Positions 17,431 through 26,065 are shown, counted from the stretch's first letter. The stretch: DNA of 64,000 nucleotides from Alteromonas sp. LOR (GCF_000753865.1 NZ_JQFW01000056.1:310001-374000); one strand, 5' to 3'. The notes: generated by a model not told the origin, from the letters alone. Translations and numbers: made by a program.

Positions 17431-19680
17431 CTAGTTTATTCGGCGCTGCCCAGGCCGATACGTTTCCTCGGCGTTTGCTGAAATATCTTCATCGTAAAAA
17501 TAAACGTCTCGCAGTTTGCCTGATGCGTATACAGCAGCTTGGTCATTGTAATGTGGAGAACTCGGATCGTTACTTAAGCCACCAGCGGTAATTGCCTTAG
17601 CTTTTAACTTTTCACCAAACTCGACCGCTGCCACAAAACTGTTTCCCCGCGTGCCGTAAATACGTTTTGTCTCGCCTTGGCCGTAGTTTTGCCCAAAGGC
17701 CGCCAATGCTCCCCAACGACCTGATGCGAAACCAACGGGTAAGCTGGGGGCATCGTCGTCAAAGTGCTGACGAATGTTTGGGCTTATTCGCTGGAAGCGG
17801 TTTATCTCGCCCCATGGGGTTTGCCACGAGCCGAAATCGGCCTTAAGTTTATTTACTGCCGCACTTAAAGACATCAATCGCTCTTCATGTGATGCCGCAC
17901 TTTCCATATAGGTATACACACTGAGTCCCGCGCTTCGCGCTTTATTGCGCACCGACTTCATAAAGTCCGTAGCCCAATAAACGGCAACGGAAGTAGGCAC
18001 GCTCTCAACGCTACTGCGATTATCCCATGCTTGTAATGCTGCTATAGGCGCTGCCAATGCTTTCTTTCGTGGGTCGGAACTTGGCAGTGAATTAAAGGCC
18101 TCGAACAAGGGTGGTAGCAACACATCAAAGCCAGTTAGATGGCTATCGTAAGCGGCATTAATAAGACTATCGACGTCAAAATCAGTCGTATTTTTGAGTA
18201 AATTAATGGCGTGAATACCGCGATAGTTTTCAGTGGTACCGGAATAATACGCAGGATAATCCGCCTTTTTAGGGCTGAACTCTGCCGCCGCGCTGTAAGG
18301 CCAGTTATTGGTATTTTGAATCCAGCCATTACCCGGGTTTTTAATATGAATATGCTCTTCTAATGGATGAATACCTTGCCAATCTGTCGCGGGGTTACTT
18401 CCATCTACTGGTTGAGTAAAATCAAAAGCCGTATCTCGACGAGGTACAAAATTACCGTGAAAGTAAGCAATAGTGCCATCGGCGTCTGCATACACAGTGT
18501 TGTTAGACGAGTTTGTTAAGCCTTTCATTGCTGCATAAAACTCATCGTAATTTTGCGCTTTTGTGCGCGAATAAGACTGTATCAAGGCTTTAACTGGCTC
18601 TTCCATCAAGCGCACCGACACCCACTTGCCGTTATGAGAACGCACAATTGGCCCACGATGGGTAAAGTAAGCGGTCACTTGCTTTTGCTTCATGCTGCCA
18701 TCTTTGGCTTTAAAGGGAAGTTCAATGAGTCGTGTTTCGAGTTTGCGCTGCTCATTTCCGTATTGATAATACAGGCCGTCATTTCTCTCGATGACTGTTT
18801 CAGCGTATTCGTCTATTACGTCTACGTAGGTTGATGTATGCATCCACCCCACTCGCTCGTTAAAGCCCTGGTAGATAAAGAATTGCCCCCACGTAGATGC
18901 CCCATAGGCATTTAACCCTTCCTCTGATTGCACATGCGCCTCGTGCCTAAAATAAAAGCTGGTATGTGGGTTTACTAAAAGAAGTGCGTTGCCGTTTTTG
19001 GTACGACTCGGTGCAATGGCAAAGCCGTTTGAGCCGCCGGGCTCGGCGTTTAATTGATTGGCTGTATTTAATAGGTCAATATCAAAGGAAACATTTGCCA
19101 TATCATCACCGTAAAATTCGGCCAATCGAGCCATGTTTACGCCCCGCTCAATATCTCCACCAATACTGCCCTCACTAAAGGTGAGCGCCATCCACGGTTC
19201 AAAACGTGTTATTACTTTGGGTTTTACCTCGGGATGCGTGTAAAGGTAATAATTTAGGCCATCGGCAAACGCGACCATTAATTTTTTAAGCCACTCAGGG
19301 CTTTCTTCATACTGCTTTTTAATTTGCTTAGGCTGAATAAACAGCTTCATTCGAAGGTCTCGGTATAGTTCATCCTCGCCGAGATCTTCAGCTAAACGGC
19401 CCATGGCATTAATGTAATTGCGCTCTATTCGATTAAAGTCGTCTTCGGCCTGGGCATAAAGCATTCCAAACACTGCATCTGCATCAGTTTTCCCTTTAAT
19501 ATGGGGAATGCCCCAGTTATCGCGGGTAATAGTCACGTTCTTTGCCGTTGCTTCCCAGCGCAAGACGTCCCTTGATTGATTATCAATTTCCTGATCAACT
19601 GCGGGCGTCTTATTATCCGACGAGCACGCGGAAATAAGCATAGTCACAAATACAGCAAAACAAACCGACAGGCACTTCAT
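17431..19680 (-). CDS. Penicillin/acyl-homoserine-lactone acylase family lipoprotein (Ntn hydrolase)
   Basis: 749 aa from the ATG at 19680, which has an AAGGA ribosome site; the frame opens earlier at a TTG that lacks support. Residues 1-20 are a lipoprotein signal with lipobox LISAC, so the enzyme is predicted to be anchored in a membrane facing the periplasm. The precursor is alpha chain, linker and beta chain. The nucleophile is the Ser in PGGSNGFAIAPSRT (about residue 220), which would become the beta-chain N-terminus after self-cleavage. WGIPHIKGKTDADAVFGMLY near residue 55 and NPHTSFYFRHEAH after the nucleophile are family hallmarks. The family hydrolyses amides, including acyl-homoserine lactones and cyclic lipopeptides, so quorum quenching or nutrient scavenging is possible; the substrate is not decided by sequence. 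Confidence 0.88.
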   Translation of the reverse strand: MKCLSVCFAVFVTMLISACSSDNKTPAVDQEIDNQSRDVLRWEATAKNVTITRDNWGIPHIKGKTDADAVFGMLYAQAEDDFNRIERNYINAMGRLAEDLGEDELYRDLRMKLFIQPKQIKKQYEESPEWLKKLMVAFADGLNYYLYTHPEVKPKVITRFEPWMALTFSEGSIGGDIERGVNMARLAEFYGDDMANVSFDIDLLNTANQLNAEPGGSNGFAIAPSRTKNGNALLLVNPHTSFYFRHEAHVQSEEGLNAYGASTWGQFFIYQGFNERVGWMHTSTYVDVIDEYAETVIERNDGLYYQYGNEQRKLETRLIELPFKAKDGSMKQKQVTAYFTHRGPIVRSHNGKWVSVRLMEEPVKALIQSYSRTKAQNYDEFYAAMKGLTNSSNNTVYADADGTIAYFHGNFVPRRDTAFDFTQPVDGSNPATDWQGIHPLEEHIHIKNPGNGWIQNTNNWPYSAAAEFSPKKADYPAYYSGTTENYRGIHAINLLKNTTDFDVDSLINAAYDSHLTGFDVLLPPLFEAFNSLPSSDPRKKALAAPIAALQAWDNRSSVESVPTSVAVYWATDFMKSVRNKARSAGLSVYTYMESAASHEERLMSLSAAVNKLKADFGSWQTPWGEINRFQRISPNIRQHFDDDAPSLPVGFASGRWGALAAFGQNYGQGETKRIYGTRGNSFVAAVEFGEKLKAKAITAGGLSNDPSSPHYNDQAAVYASGKLRDVYFYDEDISANAEETYRPGQRRIN

Positions 19681-19788
19681 GTGCTTTTCCTTATTTTTAG
19701 TTGTAAACAAAACCTACTACTCATTAATTCAACTGTAAAGAAAGCCCCCAGTATTGATGTGTAAAGTGCCCTCAATGTCGATTAAAGC

Positions 19789-19820
19789 GCCCGCGGCGCG
19801 AATTAAAAAGCCCGCGGCGC
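19789..19820. repeat. Pair of GCCCGCGGCGC direct repeats, 21 bp apart
   Basis: The 11-base word occurs at 19789-19799 and 19810-19820 in an otherwise AT-rich gap between the divergent acylase and DUF3718 genes. Each contains the palindrome CCGCGG. The 21-bp period equals two helical turns, as for tandem protein-binding sites. No known operator was recognised. The rest of the 318-bp gap (19681-19998) shows nothing else I can name. Confidence 0.4.
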
Positions 19821-19998
19821 TGATTTTTTATGACCATTATTGGCTTTGCTGCAAAGGGCTTAGCCTAAAGTATAGTTTTGAATACCTATATATCGCCCAA
19901 CATGTTTTTGTTTTTGTGAAGGTGGCGTTTAATACAACTCAAGCAGCGACGAGTGAGTTGCAAAAAACATTAAACAATTAACCACAGGAACTTTAACC

Positions 19999-20397
19999 AT
20001 GTTGAAAATAGTTAAAACCTCTATCATCATCGCAGCATCTACACTTGCTTTTTCTAACGCAGCACAAGCAGACGGTATCAGCGATGCACTCGCTAACATC
20101 TGTACTATCGTACAGGCTGACGACAAAGGTGAGCTTCGTAAAAAAATGCGTAGCGTTCAGTCAGATTTTCGTTTAAAACTTCGCGATTATTACTCTGGTA
20201 TCTCATGTGACGGTCAAAGTCTTATTCGCACGGCAGTAGCCAACAATGCGATTGAAGTGGGCACGTTACTAGTGAAGAAAATGCCTAGTAAAGACCTTCA
20301 GGCACCAGAAGCAGACGGCAAAACACTACAAGCGTGGATTGCTGAGCAGGGTCTACAAGACTCACCCATTTCTGCAGAGCTTAACGGAAGAATTTAA
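19999..20397 (+). CDS. Exported DUF3718 domain protein
   Basis: 132 aa with a signal peptide (residues 1-24, cleaved after AAQA). The mature part is a single DUF3718 domain with two Cys (in ANICTIVQADDKGELRKKMR and SGISCDGQSLIR) that could form a periplasmic disulfide. The gene is preceded by an AGGA ribosome site and followed by a strong terminator. DUF3718 proteins are short, exported and common in Shewanella and Alteromonas; their function is unknown. Confidence 0.8.
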   Translation: MLKIVKTSIIIAASTLAFSNAAQADGISDALANICTIVQADDKGELRKKMRSVQSDFRLKLRDYYSGISCDGQSLIRTAVANNAIEVGTLLVKKMPSKDLQAPEADGKTLQAWIAEQGLQDSPISAELNGRI

Positions 20398-20469
20398 TTC
20401 CAACCGAACCAAATACATCACACCATGTGAGTAACAGTTTCAACATGGTAGCGGCTCCGGGCCGCACTA

Positions 20470-20503
20470 GAGGCCCCTTTATTGGGGCCTCGCCTTTTTT
20501 TTT
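20470..20503 (+). terminator. Rho-independent terminator after the DUF3718 gene
   Basis: An 8-bp GC-rich stem (GAGGCCCC with GGGGCCTC) is followed by GCC and a run of nine Ts. It lies 73 bases after the stop. Confidence 0.85.
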
Positions 20504-20568
20504 GAACGTTTTAGGTTTTGCTAACTGTTCTCGCCCCTCAAACATGCCTACCTCAATAAAGTCAGGGA

Positions 20569-21012
20569 TTAATCAGCTTGAACAGTGGGCGTTTCACAAC
20601 TGTTTTGAAGGCGCAGCACCATACCACTTAGGTCATAACCTGCCTTTTGCGATTGGCTAAGTATCTCTTCAAATGACAGGATTTTTGCCGCTGTCATCGC
20701 CCACAATGTGATGGAGCGAGTCCCCGTTCTGCAATACGCAAAAACAGGGGCTTTCAATTTTTGTAGGTTTTCTTCGAATTTTATGGCATCTTCCGTTGTT
20801 ACCTTCCCACTCACCACGGGTTGATAAACGCAGGGAATGCCCACAGAGGTTGCTTTCGCTTCTATCTCAGAAAATGTAGGCTGATCTGCGCCTTCACCGT
20901 TTGGCCTATTGCAAACAATTGACTTAAACCCGGCAGCTTTAATTGCCTCTATATCTTCAACTAAAATTTGGGGTGAAACTGAAAGCTGTTGTGTAACATT
21001 AGCGTATTGCAT
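20569..21012 (-). CDS. DUF442/TIGR01244 sulfur-transferase or phosphatase-like protein
   Basis: 147 aa. The family signature is an N-terminal VTQQLSVSPQILVEDI segment, SIVCNRPNGEGADQP, and the active-site loop AYCRTGTRS, a CxxGxR cradle shared by dual-specificity phosphatases and rhodanese-like enzymes. Such domains are often fused to, or encoded beside, persulfide dioxygenases (as in Blh proteins of bigR operons), where they are thought to act on sulfane sulfur. Here it is the last gene of a three-gene unit, 10 bp after the dioxygenase gene, with an AGGAGG ribosome site. Confidence 0.88.
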   Translation of the reverse strand: MQYANVTQQLSVSPQILVEDIEAIKAAGFKSIVCNRPNGEGADQPTFSEIEAKATSVGIPCVYQPVVSGKVTTEDAIKFEENLQKLKAPVFAYCRTGTRSITLWAMTAAKILSFEEILSQSQKAGYDLSGMVLRLQNSCETPTVQAD

Positions 21013-21022
21013 ATTCCACCTC

Positions 21023-21877
21023 CTAAATAGCGTTTACAGGAATTTTGATGAATTGTTTACCGCTCTTTGAAGGTGCTCCAAATTGTCCATTTCTCAGGTT
21101 CGTCTGGATAGCGGGTAGCAGTAGTTTTGGCACAGCGAGGGTTGCATCTCTCGCTTCACGCTTTTCAACGTATTCTGCTAAAGGCACATCAGGGCGGATT
21201 TGCTTATTGGTTTCTTTTGCTTCTTTGATGGATAGGGTAGAGAGTGGCTCGTTACCTTCTTTCGGGTAGTCGTGCCCAAGAAAGACAACGGTCTCTTCGG
21301 GCAGAGTAAAAAAACGTTGAATGGTGTTATAAAGTTGCTCTGCACTACCGCCCGGGAAATCGCATCTTGCGGTACCTAAGTCTGGCGCGAACATGGTATC
21401 TCCGACAAAAATCTTGCCATCGACTAAAAAACTCGCACAGGCTGGTGTGTGACCCGGCGTATGCCATACCGTCACTTCATATTTACCGATGTTAAACGTA
21501 TCGCCTTCTTCAAATAAAACATCAAACTGACTGCCATCATTTGGCGTGTCATTGGAGGTTTCAAAAACGTCTAACCACATATCGAGAACTTTTTTGATTC
21601 CAGAGCCAATACCAATTTTGCCGCCCACTTTCGACTTCACATAATGCGCTGCTGTTATATGATCTGCGTGTACGTGGGTCTCTAAAATCCATTGATTAAT
21701 AAGCTGGTTGTCATTAATAAATGTAATAACTTTGTCGGCGCTGTCCATAGCCACTCGACCAGAATAAATGTCGTAGTCGGTAACCGAATCTATAACAGCA
21801 CATTTTTTCGAACTAGGATCGAAAAGCACGTACGTAAATGTTGCAGTCTTATCGTCGTAGAAAGTTTCAACGTTCAT
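21023..21877 (-). CDS. Persulfide dioxygenase-like metallo-beta-lactamase-fold protein (ETHE1/Blh type)
   Basis: 284 aa MBL-fold protein. The metal motif is ETHVHADHITAA, with Asp and a second His as in ETHE1; other ligands are in VWHTPGHTPAC, VGDTMFAPDLGTARCDFPGG and FLGHDY. The CDFPGG segment is characteristic of the ETHE1/Blh branch rather than of glyoxalase II. The reaction would be oxidation of glutathione persulfide to sulfite. The upstream gene is a TauE/SafE-type exporter that could remove the sulfite and the downstream gene is a DUF442 protein, forming a persulfide-detoxification operon with 10-bp spacings. Confidence 0.9.
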   Translation of the reverse strand: MNVETFYDDKTATFTYVLFDPSSKKCAVIDSVTDYDIYSGRVAMDSADKVITFINDNQLINQWILETHVHADHITAAHYVKSKVGGKIGIGSGIKKVLDMWLDVFETSNDTPNDGSQFDVLFEEGDTFNIGKYEVTVWHTPGHTPACASFLVDGKIFVGDTMFAPDLGTARCDFPGGSAEQLYNTIQRFFTLPEETVVFLGHDYPKEGNEPLSTLSIKEAKETNKQIRPDVPLAEYVEKREARDATLAVPKLLLPAIQTNLRNGQFGAPSKSGKQFIKIPVNAI

Positions 21878-21887
21878 GGTATTCCCC

Positions 21888-22694
21888 TTAAAGAAGCTCT
21901 TTTGACATAATAAAAACGGCGATAACTAGAGTGAAAAAGGCAAAGAACTTTTGTAAAGCTGCACCATCTAGTTTCCCCGCTACTTTTGTGGAGATTGCCA
22001 TTCCAATAAACGTCGCCACCAACATGAGTGGCAGCAAAGGCATCTCCAATTGAATTCCGGTTTGTAAATCGCCAACAAAGCCAAGTAGTGACTTAAGTGC
22101 GATTATGAATAGAGAAGCACCCACGGCATTTTTCATGGGCATTCCTAAAATTAGAACGAGTGCTGGAATGATAAGAAAACCGCCACCGGCACCAAGTATT
22201 CCAGTTATTACACCTACCACAGCGCCTTCTATGACAATAAGGGCAATGTTTGGAGAGGTATTTTTGATCGCTACATCAGCAGGGGCCGCTTTGCTATATG
22301 CCTTCTTCAACATCATTGCCGCAGAGGCCAGCATCAAAGAGGCAAACAACACCATGATGCCCAAATTTTTATCTATCGATATTGATTGAAACTCGATGGT
22401 CTCTGGTATTGCGGGCATAAGGTAAGCACGAGATAGGTAGACCGCTATAATGGAGGGAATGGCGAACAATATGGAAGATTTCACATCGACCAAGCCTTCT
22501 TTGAAATAGCGCACTGCACCATAGGCTGCTGTTGCACCAACAATGAGTAGTGAATATCCAGTAGCTACATCTGGAGTAACTCCCATTAAGTAGACCAATA
22601 TGGGAACGGTAAGTATTGAGCCACCACCGCCTATTACGCCTAGCACCAACCCCATGAGTACAGCTGCAATGTAACCAAGAATCATCATTATCAC
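21888..22694 (-). CDS. Sulfite exporter TauE/SafE family protein
   Basis: 268 aa inner-membrane protein with about 8 hydrophobic segments. Family motifs are GLVLGVIGGGGSILTVPILVY near the N-terminus and the repeat GVITGILGAGGGFLIIPALV in the second half; the two halves are internal duplicates. It is the first gene of the persulfide operon and is divergent from the Rrf2 regulator. Export of sulfite or another small sulfur anion fits the context; the family also includes other anion carriers. Confidence 0.88.
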   Translation of the reverse strand: MIMMILGYIAAVLMGLVLGVIGGGGSILTVPILVYLMGVTPDVATGYSLLIVGATAAYGAVRYFKEGLVDVKSSILFAIPSIIAVYLSRAYLMPAIPETIEFQSISIDKNLGIMVLFASLMLASAAMMLKKAYSKAAPADVAIKNTSPNIALIVIEGAVVGVITGILGAGGGFLIIPALVLILGMPMKNAVGASLFIIALKSLLGFVGDLQTGIQLEMPLLPLMLVATFIGMAISTKVAGKLDGAALQKFFAFFTLVIAVFIMSKELL

Positions 22695-22708
22695 GCCACC
22701 TTATTACA

Positions 22709-22765
22709 TAAAAATATATCTTAGAACAAAATATACAATAAAGTATATTCTAAATATATATTTAT
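22709..22765. promoter_or_regulatory. AT-rich inverted repeat between tauE and the Rrf2 gene
   Basis: An imperfect inverted repeat reads AAATATATCTTAGAA on the left and TTCTAAATATATATTT on the right, with ATATAC and GTATAT as inner half-sites around AATAAA. It lies in the 127-bp divergent gap and covers where both promoters must be. NsrR-type sites are AT-rich palindromes of similar layout, so this is the likely operator of the neighbouring Rrf2 protein. Confidence 0.55.
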
Positions 22766-22821
22766 ATTTATCCATTACGGTAAAATTTAGAAATCACAGC
22801 AATCGGATTTTTAAATGACAT

Positions 22822-23274
22822 ATGAAAATAAACACGTTTACTAACTTGGCATTTCGAGTTCTTATTTATTTAGCTTTACGAAAAAATAGAACGGTGAAAA
22901 CCAGTGAGATTGCTGATGCATACTTTGTTTCATACAACCATTTGAAAAAAGTTATCTCTTTACTCATAGAGCACGGATATATCTTGGGCACTAAAGGGCG
23001 TGGTGGCGGCATCAGGCTCGCCTTAGAGCCGAAAGATATTAATATTGGGAAAGTGTTCAGACTTACGGTGGAAGATATTGCATTGGCTGAATGCTTTGCT
23101 TCACCAACCAACCAGTGCGTCATCTCCCCAACCTGCAGATTGAGAACGATTCTTGAGGACGCAACAGCTAAATTCATTGCAGAATTAGACCAATACTCTC
23201 TTTACGATCTTGTTGAGGGAAGAGAGGGGGCCTTGGCGATGCACCTTGCAATAGATTTTATTGAGCTAGAATAG
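22822..23274 (+). CDS. Rrf2 family regulator, NsrR type
   Basis: 150 aa. Residues 1-70 form the winged helix (FTNLAFRVLIYLALRKNR, SYNHLKKVISLL, GTKGRGGGIRLA). Three Cys at positions 91, 99 and 105 (ECFASPTNQCVISPTCRL) match the iron-sulfur ligand pattern of NsrR, and the C-terminal FIAELDQYSLYDLVE also matches NsrR. It should be an Fe-S sensor of nitric oxide or of a related redox/sulfur signal. Its divergent partner is the persulfide/sulfite operon instead of hmp or nitrite genes. Whether it senses NO or persulfide is open. Confidence 0.88.
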   Translation: MKINTFTNLAFRVLIYLALRKNRTVKTSEIADAYFVSYNHLKKVISLLIEHGYILGTKGRGGGIRLALEPKDINIGKVFRLTVEDIALAECFASPTNQCVISPTCRLRTILEDATAKFIAELDQYSLYDLVEGREGALAMHLAIDFIELE

Positions 23275-23404
23275 CCCCTTTCTTTTCTCGACCCTCACCC
23301 ACTTTTATCTGCACCTTGCGGTTGATGGATGAAAATTTTAGACATAGCTCTTCAAGTATACTGAAACAGGCTATAATGGTGTGCTGATATCAATAGGAAA
23401 TAGT

Positions 23405-23839
23405 ATGAAAGTTTGTGGTGTAGATTTAAAAGGTAATGAAGCGACGGTATGTCTTTTGTCATTAATAGACGGCTTGTTTCATGTACCTGACTGCCGAACC
23501 CGCCGTTTAACGCTGGCCGATACCAGTGCGAAAGGTCTTAAAAGTTTTCAAAGTACGTTTGAAAAATTAATGGCCGACTACAAAATTGATGCTGTCGTTA
23601 TTCGTCAGCGCCAGAGTAAAGGCAAATTTGCTGGCAGCGCCATTGGATTTAAGCTTGAAGCGGCTATTGAATTAATTGATGGGTTAGAGGTTGTTGTATT
23701 TGGCCCCACTGAAATTAAAGAATCGTTGCGCAGAAATCCGGTTGCAGTGCCATTTTCAGATACAGGGTTAAAACAATTTCAAGAGCCGGCTTTCACCACG
23801 GCCTATGCCTGGTTAATGAAACGTGCTCACCAAGAATAA
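23405..23839 (+). CDS. DUF3010 family protein
   Basis: 144 aa from the ATG at 23405, preceded by AGGAAA; the open frame also includes a GTG at 23381 that I reject. The sequence begins MKVCGVDLKGNEATVCLL, a strand-turn-strand opening like RNase H-fold proteins, and contains IRQRQSKGKFAGSAIGFKLE and VVVFGPTEIKESLRRN. DUF3010 is widespread in Vibrio, Shewanella and Alteromonas and has no assigned role. A TATAAT box is present about 30 bases upstream. It is a single-gene unit ending in a hairpin. Confidence 0.85.
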   Translation: MKVCGVDLKGNEATVCLLSLIDGLFHVPDCRTRRLTLADTSAKGLKSFQSTFEKLMADYKIDAVVIRQRQSKGKFAGSAIGFKLEAAIELIDGLEVVVFGPTEIKESLRRNPVAVPFSDTGLKQFQEPAFTTAYAWLMKRAHQE

Positions 23840-23846
23840 CAACATT

Positions 23847-23875
23847 AAGCGCCTGCAGTTATTACAGGCGCTTTG
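23847..23875 (+). terminator. Hairpin terminator after the DUF3010 gene
   Basis: The 9-bp stem AAGCGCCTG/CAGGCGCTT lies 8 bases after the stop. The T-run is short, so efficiency may be modest. Confidence 0.55.
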
Positions 23876-23879
23876 CTAA

Positions 23880-24062
23880 TTAATTGACGACTATTGCCCA
23901 GTTGGCATCATCTTCTGACGCCGACCAATAAAGGTTCATAGGCCCCGCTCCTTCTTCAACAACCCACACTTGAGCCACTAAATTTTCAACATCACCACCT
24001 ATTGTCAACTGGTACTCAGCAGAGCCAGACGGCAAGGTGGTGCGAAGTTGGCAGATTTTGAA
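23880..24062 (-). pseudogene. C-terminal remnant of an unknown protein
   Basis: A 60-codon open frame on the minus strand ends in TAA at 23880-23882 and is closed upstream by TGA at 24063-24065. Its translation has protein-like composition, including LPSGSAEYQLTIGG, NLVAQVWVVEEG and MNLYWSASEDDANWAIVV. The only Met is 23 codons before the end, so no proper start exists. It reads like the last strands of a secreted or beta-rich protein whose 5' part was lost. Family not recognised. The rest of the gap to 24178 shows nothing. Confidence 0.45.
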
Positions 24063-24178
24063 TCACAGCTGAAACTATTAGCTAATAGGTAAACGCCTTA
24101 TGACGTTAAAAGGTAGACCTCACACAGCCTTTAATGTCTACTATGTGCCAACATGAATGTAAGAAGAGAGTAGATGTA

Positions 24179-24742
24179 ATGAAGTATTTATCCCTATTGG
24201 CCGTCATTGTATTTTTGAATGGGTGCGCAGCACTGTCTCAGCTATCTGTGTATACGGTTTCAAATGCAGATGTTGAGCAGGTATTAGGTAGTCAGCTAGA
24301 TAAACTTCAGCAAAAAGCGTCGCTTGCTGGTATTCCTTTACTGTTAGAGGTAAACGACATATCGGTAAACATTGGCCCCGAAGGAAGAAACGTTGTTCAA
24401 TTAGGCACCGACGCCACAGCCAGCATAAACGCGTTTGGATTTAGCTATCCCGCCAAAATACGCTTGTCTTTAGAAGGCACACCTTATTATGACAGTGAGA
24501 AAAAAGCGATTTTTGTTCACTCATTGTCGTTGCTTGATAGCACTGTGGATGCGGCGGGATATAAAGGCAACCTCGCACCTTTGAGCAAAGAAGTGATGCA
24601 GCTTATCAATGGCTACTTAGTGTCTAACCCCGTGTATAAATTAGACACAACAAATAAAACGGTTAACCTTCTCTCTAGTATTCCCATCACATTATCTGTT
24701 GAGCAAGGAAAGCTGGCTCTTCGCCCTCAGCAGGGCAAGTAG
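24179..24742 (+). CDS. DUF1439 lipoprotein (YceB-like)
   Basis: 187 aa from the ATG at 24179; the frame opens at 24134, but the shorter start gives a clean lipoprotein signal, MKYLSLLAVIVFLNGCAAL, with lipobox LNGC. The mature region has the alternating strand pattern of DUF1439 proteins (VEQVLGSQLDKLQQK, NVVQLGTDATASINAFGFSY, KLALRP at the end). This family resembles lipid-binding SMP/TULIP-like folds, and in E. coli YceB is an outer-membrane-associated lipoprotein of unclear function. It stands 80 bp before the next gene. Confidence 0.8.
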   Translation: MKYLSLLAVIVFLNGCAALSQLSVYTVSNADVEQVLGSQLDKLQQKASLAGIPLLLEVNDISVNIGPEGRNVVQLGTDATASINAFGFSYPAKIRLSLEGTPYYDSEKKAIFVHSLSLLDSTVDAAGYKGNLAPLSKEVMQLINGYLVSNPVYKLDTTNKTVNLLSSIPITLSVEQGKLALRPQQGK

Positions 24743-24822
24743 AGTAGATAGAAAAGTAGAGAAGTTGACCTAGCTTAGATATTTGTACCTAGATTTTACA
24801 ACCACATCATTATAAGAAGAGT

Positions 24823-26034
24823 ATGAACACGACTACGCCCTCAAAAGAATTCGACATACTGTTATATGGCGCCACCTCCTTCGTTGGCAAAATCATGATT
24901 TCCTATCTTGCTAAGTACGCTGAAGAAACCTTTTCTTGGGCTATTGCAGGAAGAGATGAGCAAAAGCTTCTCGCATTAAAAAAAGAGCATGGCTTAACAT
25001 CAGTCCCTCACTTTGTTGCTGATGCCAGCGACGAAACCGCGCTTACCGCGTTGTGCGAGAAAACCAAGGTTATTATCTCCACTGTGGGGCCTTATGCGCT
25101 ATACGGTGAGACTCTAGTAAAAGTATGTGCAAACACCGGCACAGATTACTGCGACTTAACCGGTGAGCCTCAATGGATAAAAGCGATGCTCGATAAATAT
25201 GAACCTCAGGCACAAGCCTCAGGAGCTCGTATTATTAATTGTTCAGGATTCGACTCAATCCCATCAGATTTAGGGGTTTATTTTTCCCAGCGAAGCGCTA
25301 TCGAAAAAACGGGAAGCCCTGCCACGCAAATAAAGATGCGGGTATATAAGATTAAAGGCGCAGCATCTGGGGGCACTATCGCCAGCATGTTAAACGTACT
25401 TAAAGAGGCCAGTGACAACCCAAGTCTTAGAAAGCTTTTGGTAAACCCTTATATGCTTTGTAATGCTGGACATCCTTTTCATTTACGCCAAAAAAATCAT
25501 AAAAAAGCAGAATACGATAACGACCTTAGCATTTGGACAATGCCCTTTGTTATGGCAGCCATTAATGAGCGTATTGTTCATCGCAGTAATCAACTGCTTG
25601 GCACTCTGTATGGCAAAGACTTCAAATACGATGAAGCTATGTCGAGCAAAACCGCGAGCACGGCATGGATAACTACCCTTGGTTTAGGTGCATTTGTAGG
25701 GGCGGCCAGTTTTGCGCCAATAAGGAATTTACTCGCAAATCACATTTTACCAAAACCTGGTGAAGGCCCATCGGTTGAAGATCAAGAAAACGGCATGTTC
25801 GACATGCGCTTTTATGCTGAATTAAACAATGGCAAGAGGCAGGTGGTACAAGTTATCGGTGACAAAGACCCAGGGTATGGCAGTACTGCAAAAATGCTTT
25901 CGCAAGCTGCGCTTTGCTTGGCAAAAGATATCCCCGATGTGAAAGGTGGCTTTTGGACCCCTGCCTCAGTTCTCGGTGATGCTTTGATACATCGTTTGGG
26001 CAAGCATGCTGGCGTCGTTATTAAAGAATTATAA
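24823..26034 (+). CDS. Saccharopine dehydrogenase-like NAD(P)-binding protein (trans-acting enoyl reductase type)
   Basis: 403 aa. The N-terminal Rossmann fold shows DILLYGATSFVGKIMISYL with the GATSFVG variant of the nucleotide motif, AIAGRDEQKL, and VISTVGPYALYGETLVKVC. IINCSGFDSIPSDLGVYF is a hallmark of the SCCPDH/trans-acting enoyl reductase branch and not of lysine-pathway saccharopine dehydrogenases. A hydrophobic segment near residue 285 (GLGAFVGAASFAPI) may touch membrane or lipid. It ends just before a bidirectional terminator and is convergent with an acyl-CoA dehydrogenase gene. Lipid-related oxidoreduction is plausible, but the substrate is unknown. Confidence 0.82.
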   Translation: MNTTTPSKEFDILLYGATSFVGKIMISYLAKYAEETFSWAIAGRDEQKLLALKKEHGLTSVPHFVADASDETALTALCEKTKVIISTVGPYALYGETLVKVCANTGTDYCDLTGEPQWIKAMLDKYEPQAQASGARIINCSGFDSIPSDLGVYFSQRSAIEKTGSPATQIKMRVYKIKGAASGGTIASMLNVLKEASDNPSLRKLLVNPYMLCNAGHPFHLRQKNHKKAEYDNDLSIWTMPFVMAAINERIVHRSNQLLGTLYGKDFKYDEAMSSKTASTAWITTLGLGAFVGAASFAPIRNLLANHILPKPGEGPSVEDQENGMFDMRFYAELNNGKRQVVQVIGDKDPGYGSTAKMLSQAALCLAKDIPDVKGGFWTPASVLGDALIHRLGKHAGVVIKEL

Positions 26035-26065
26035 AAGAACCATAAAAAAATCGTAAAAGAAATGA

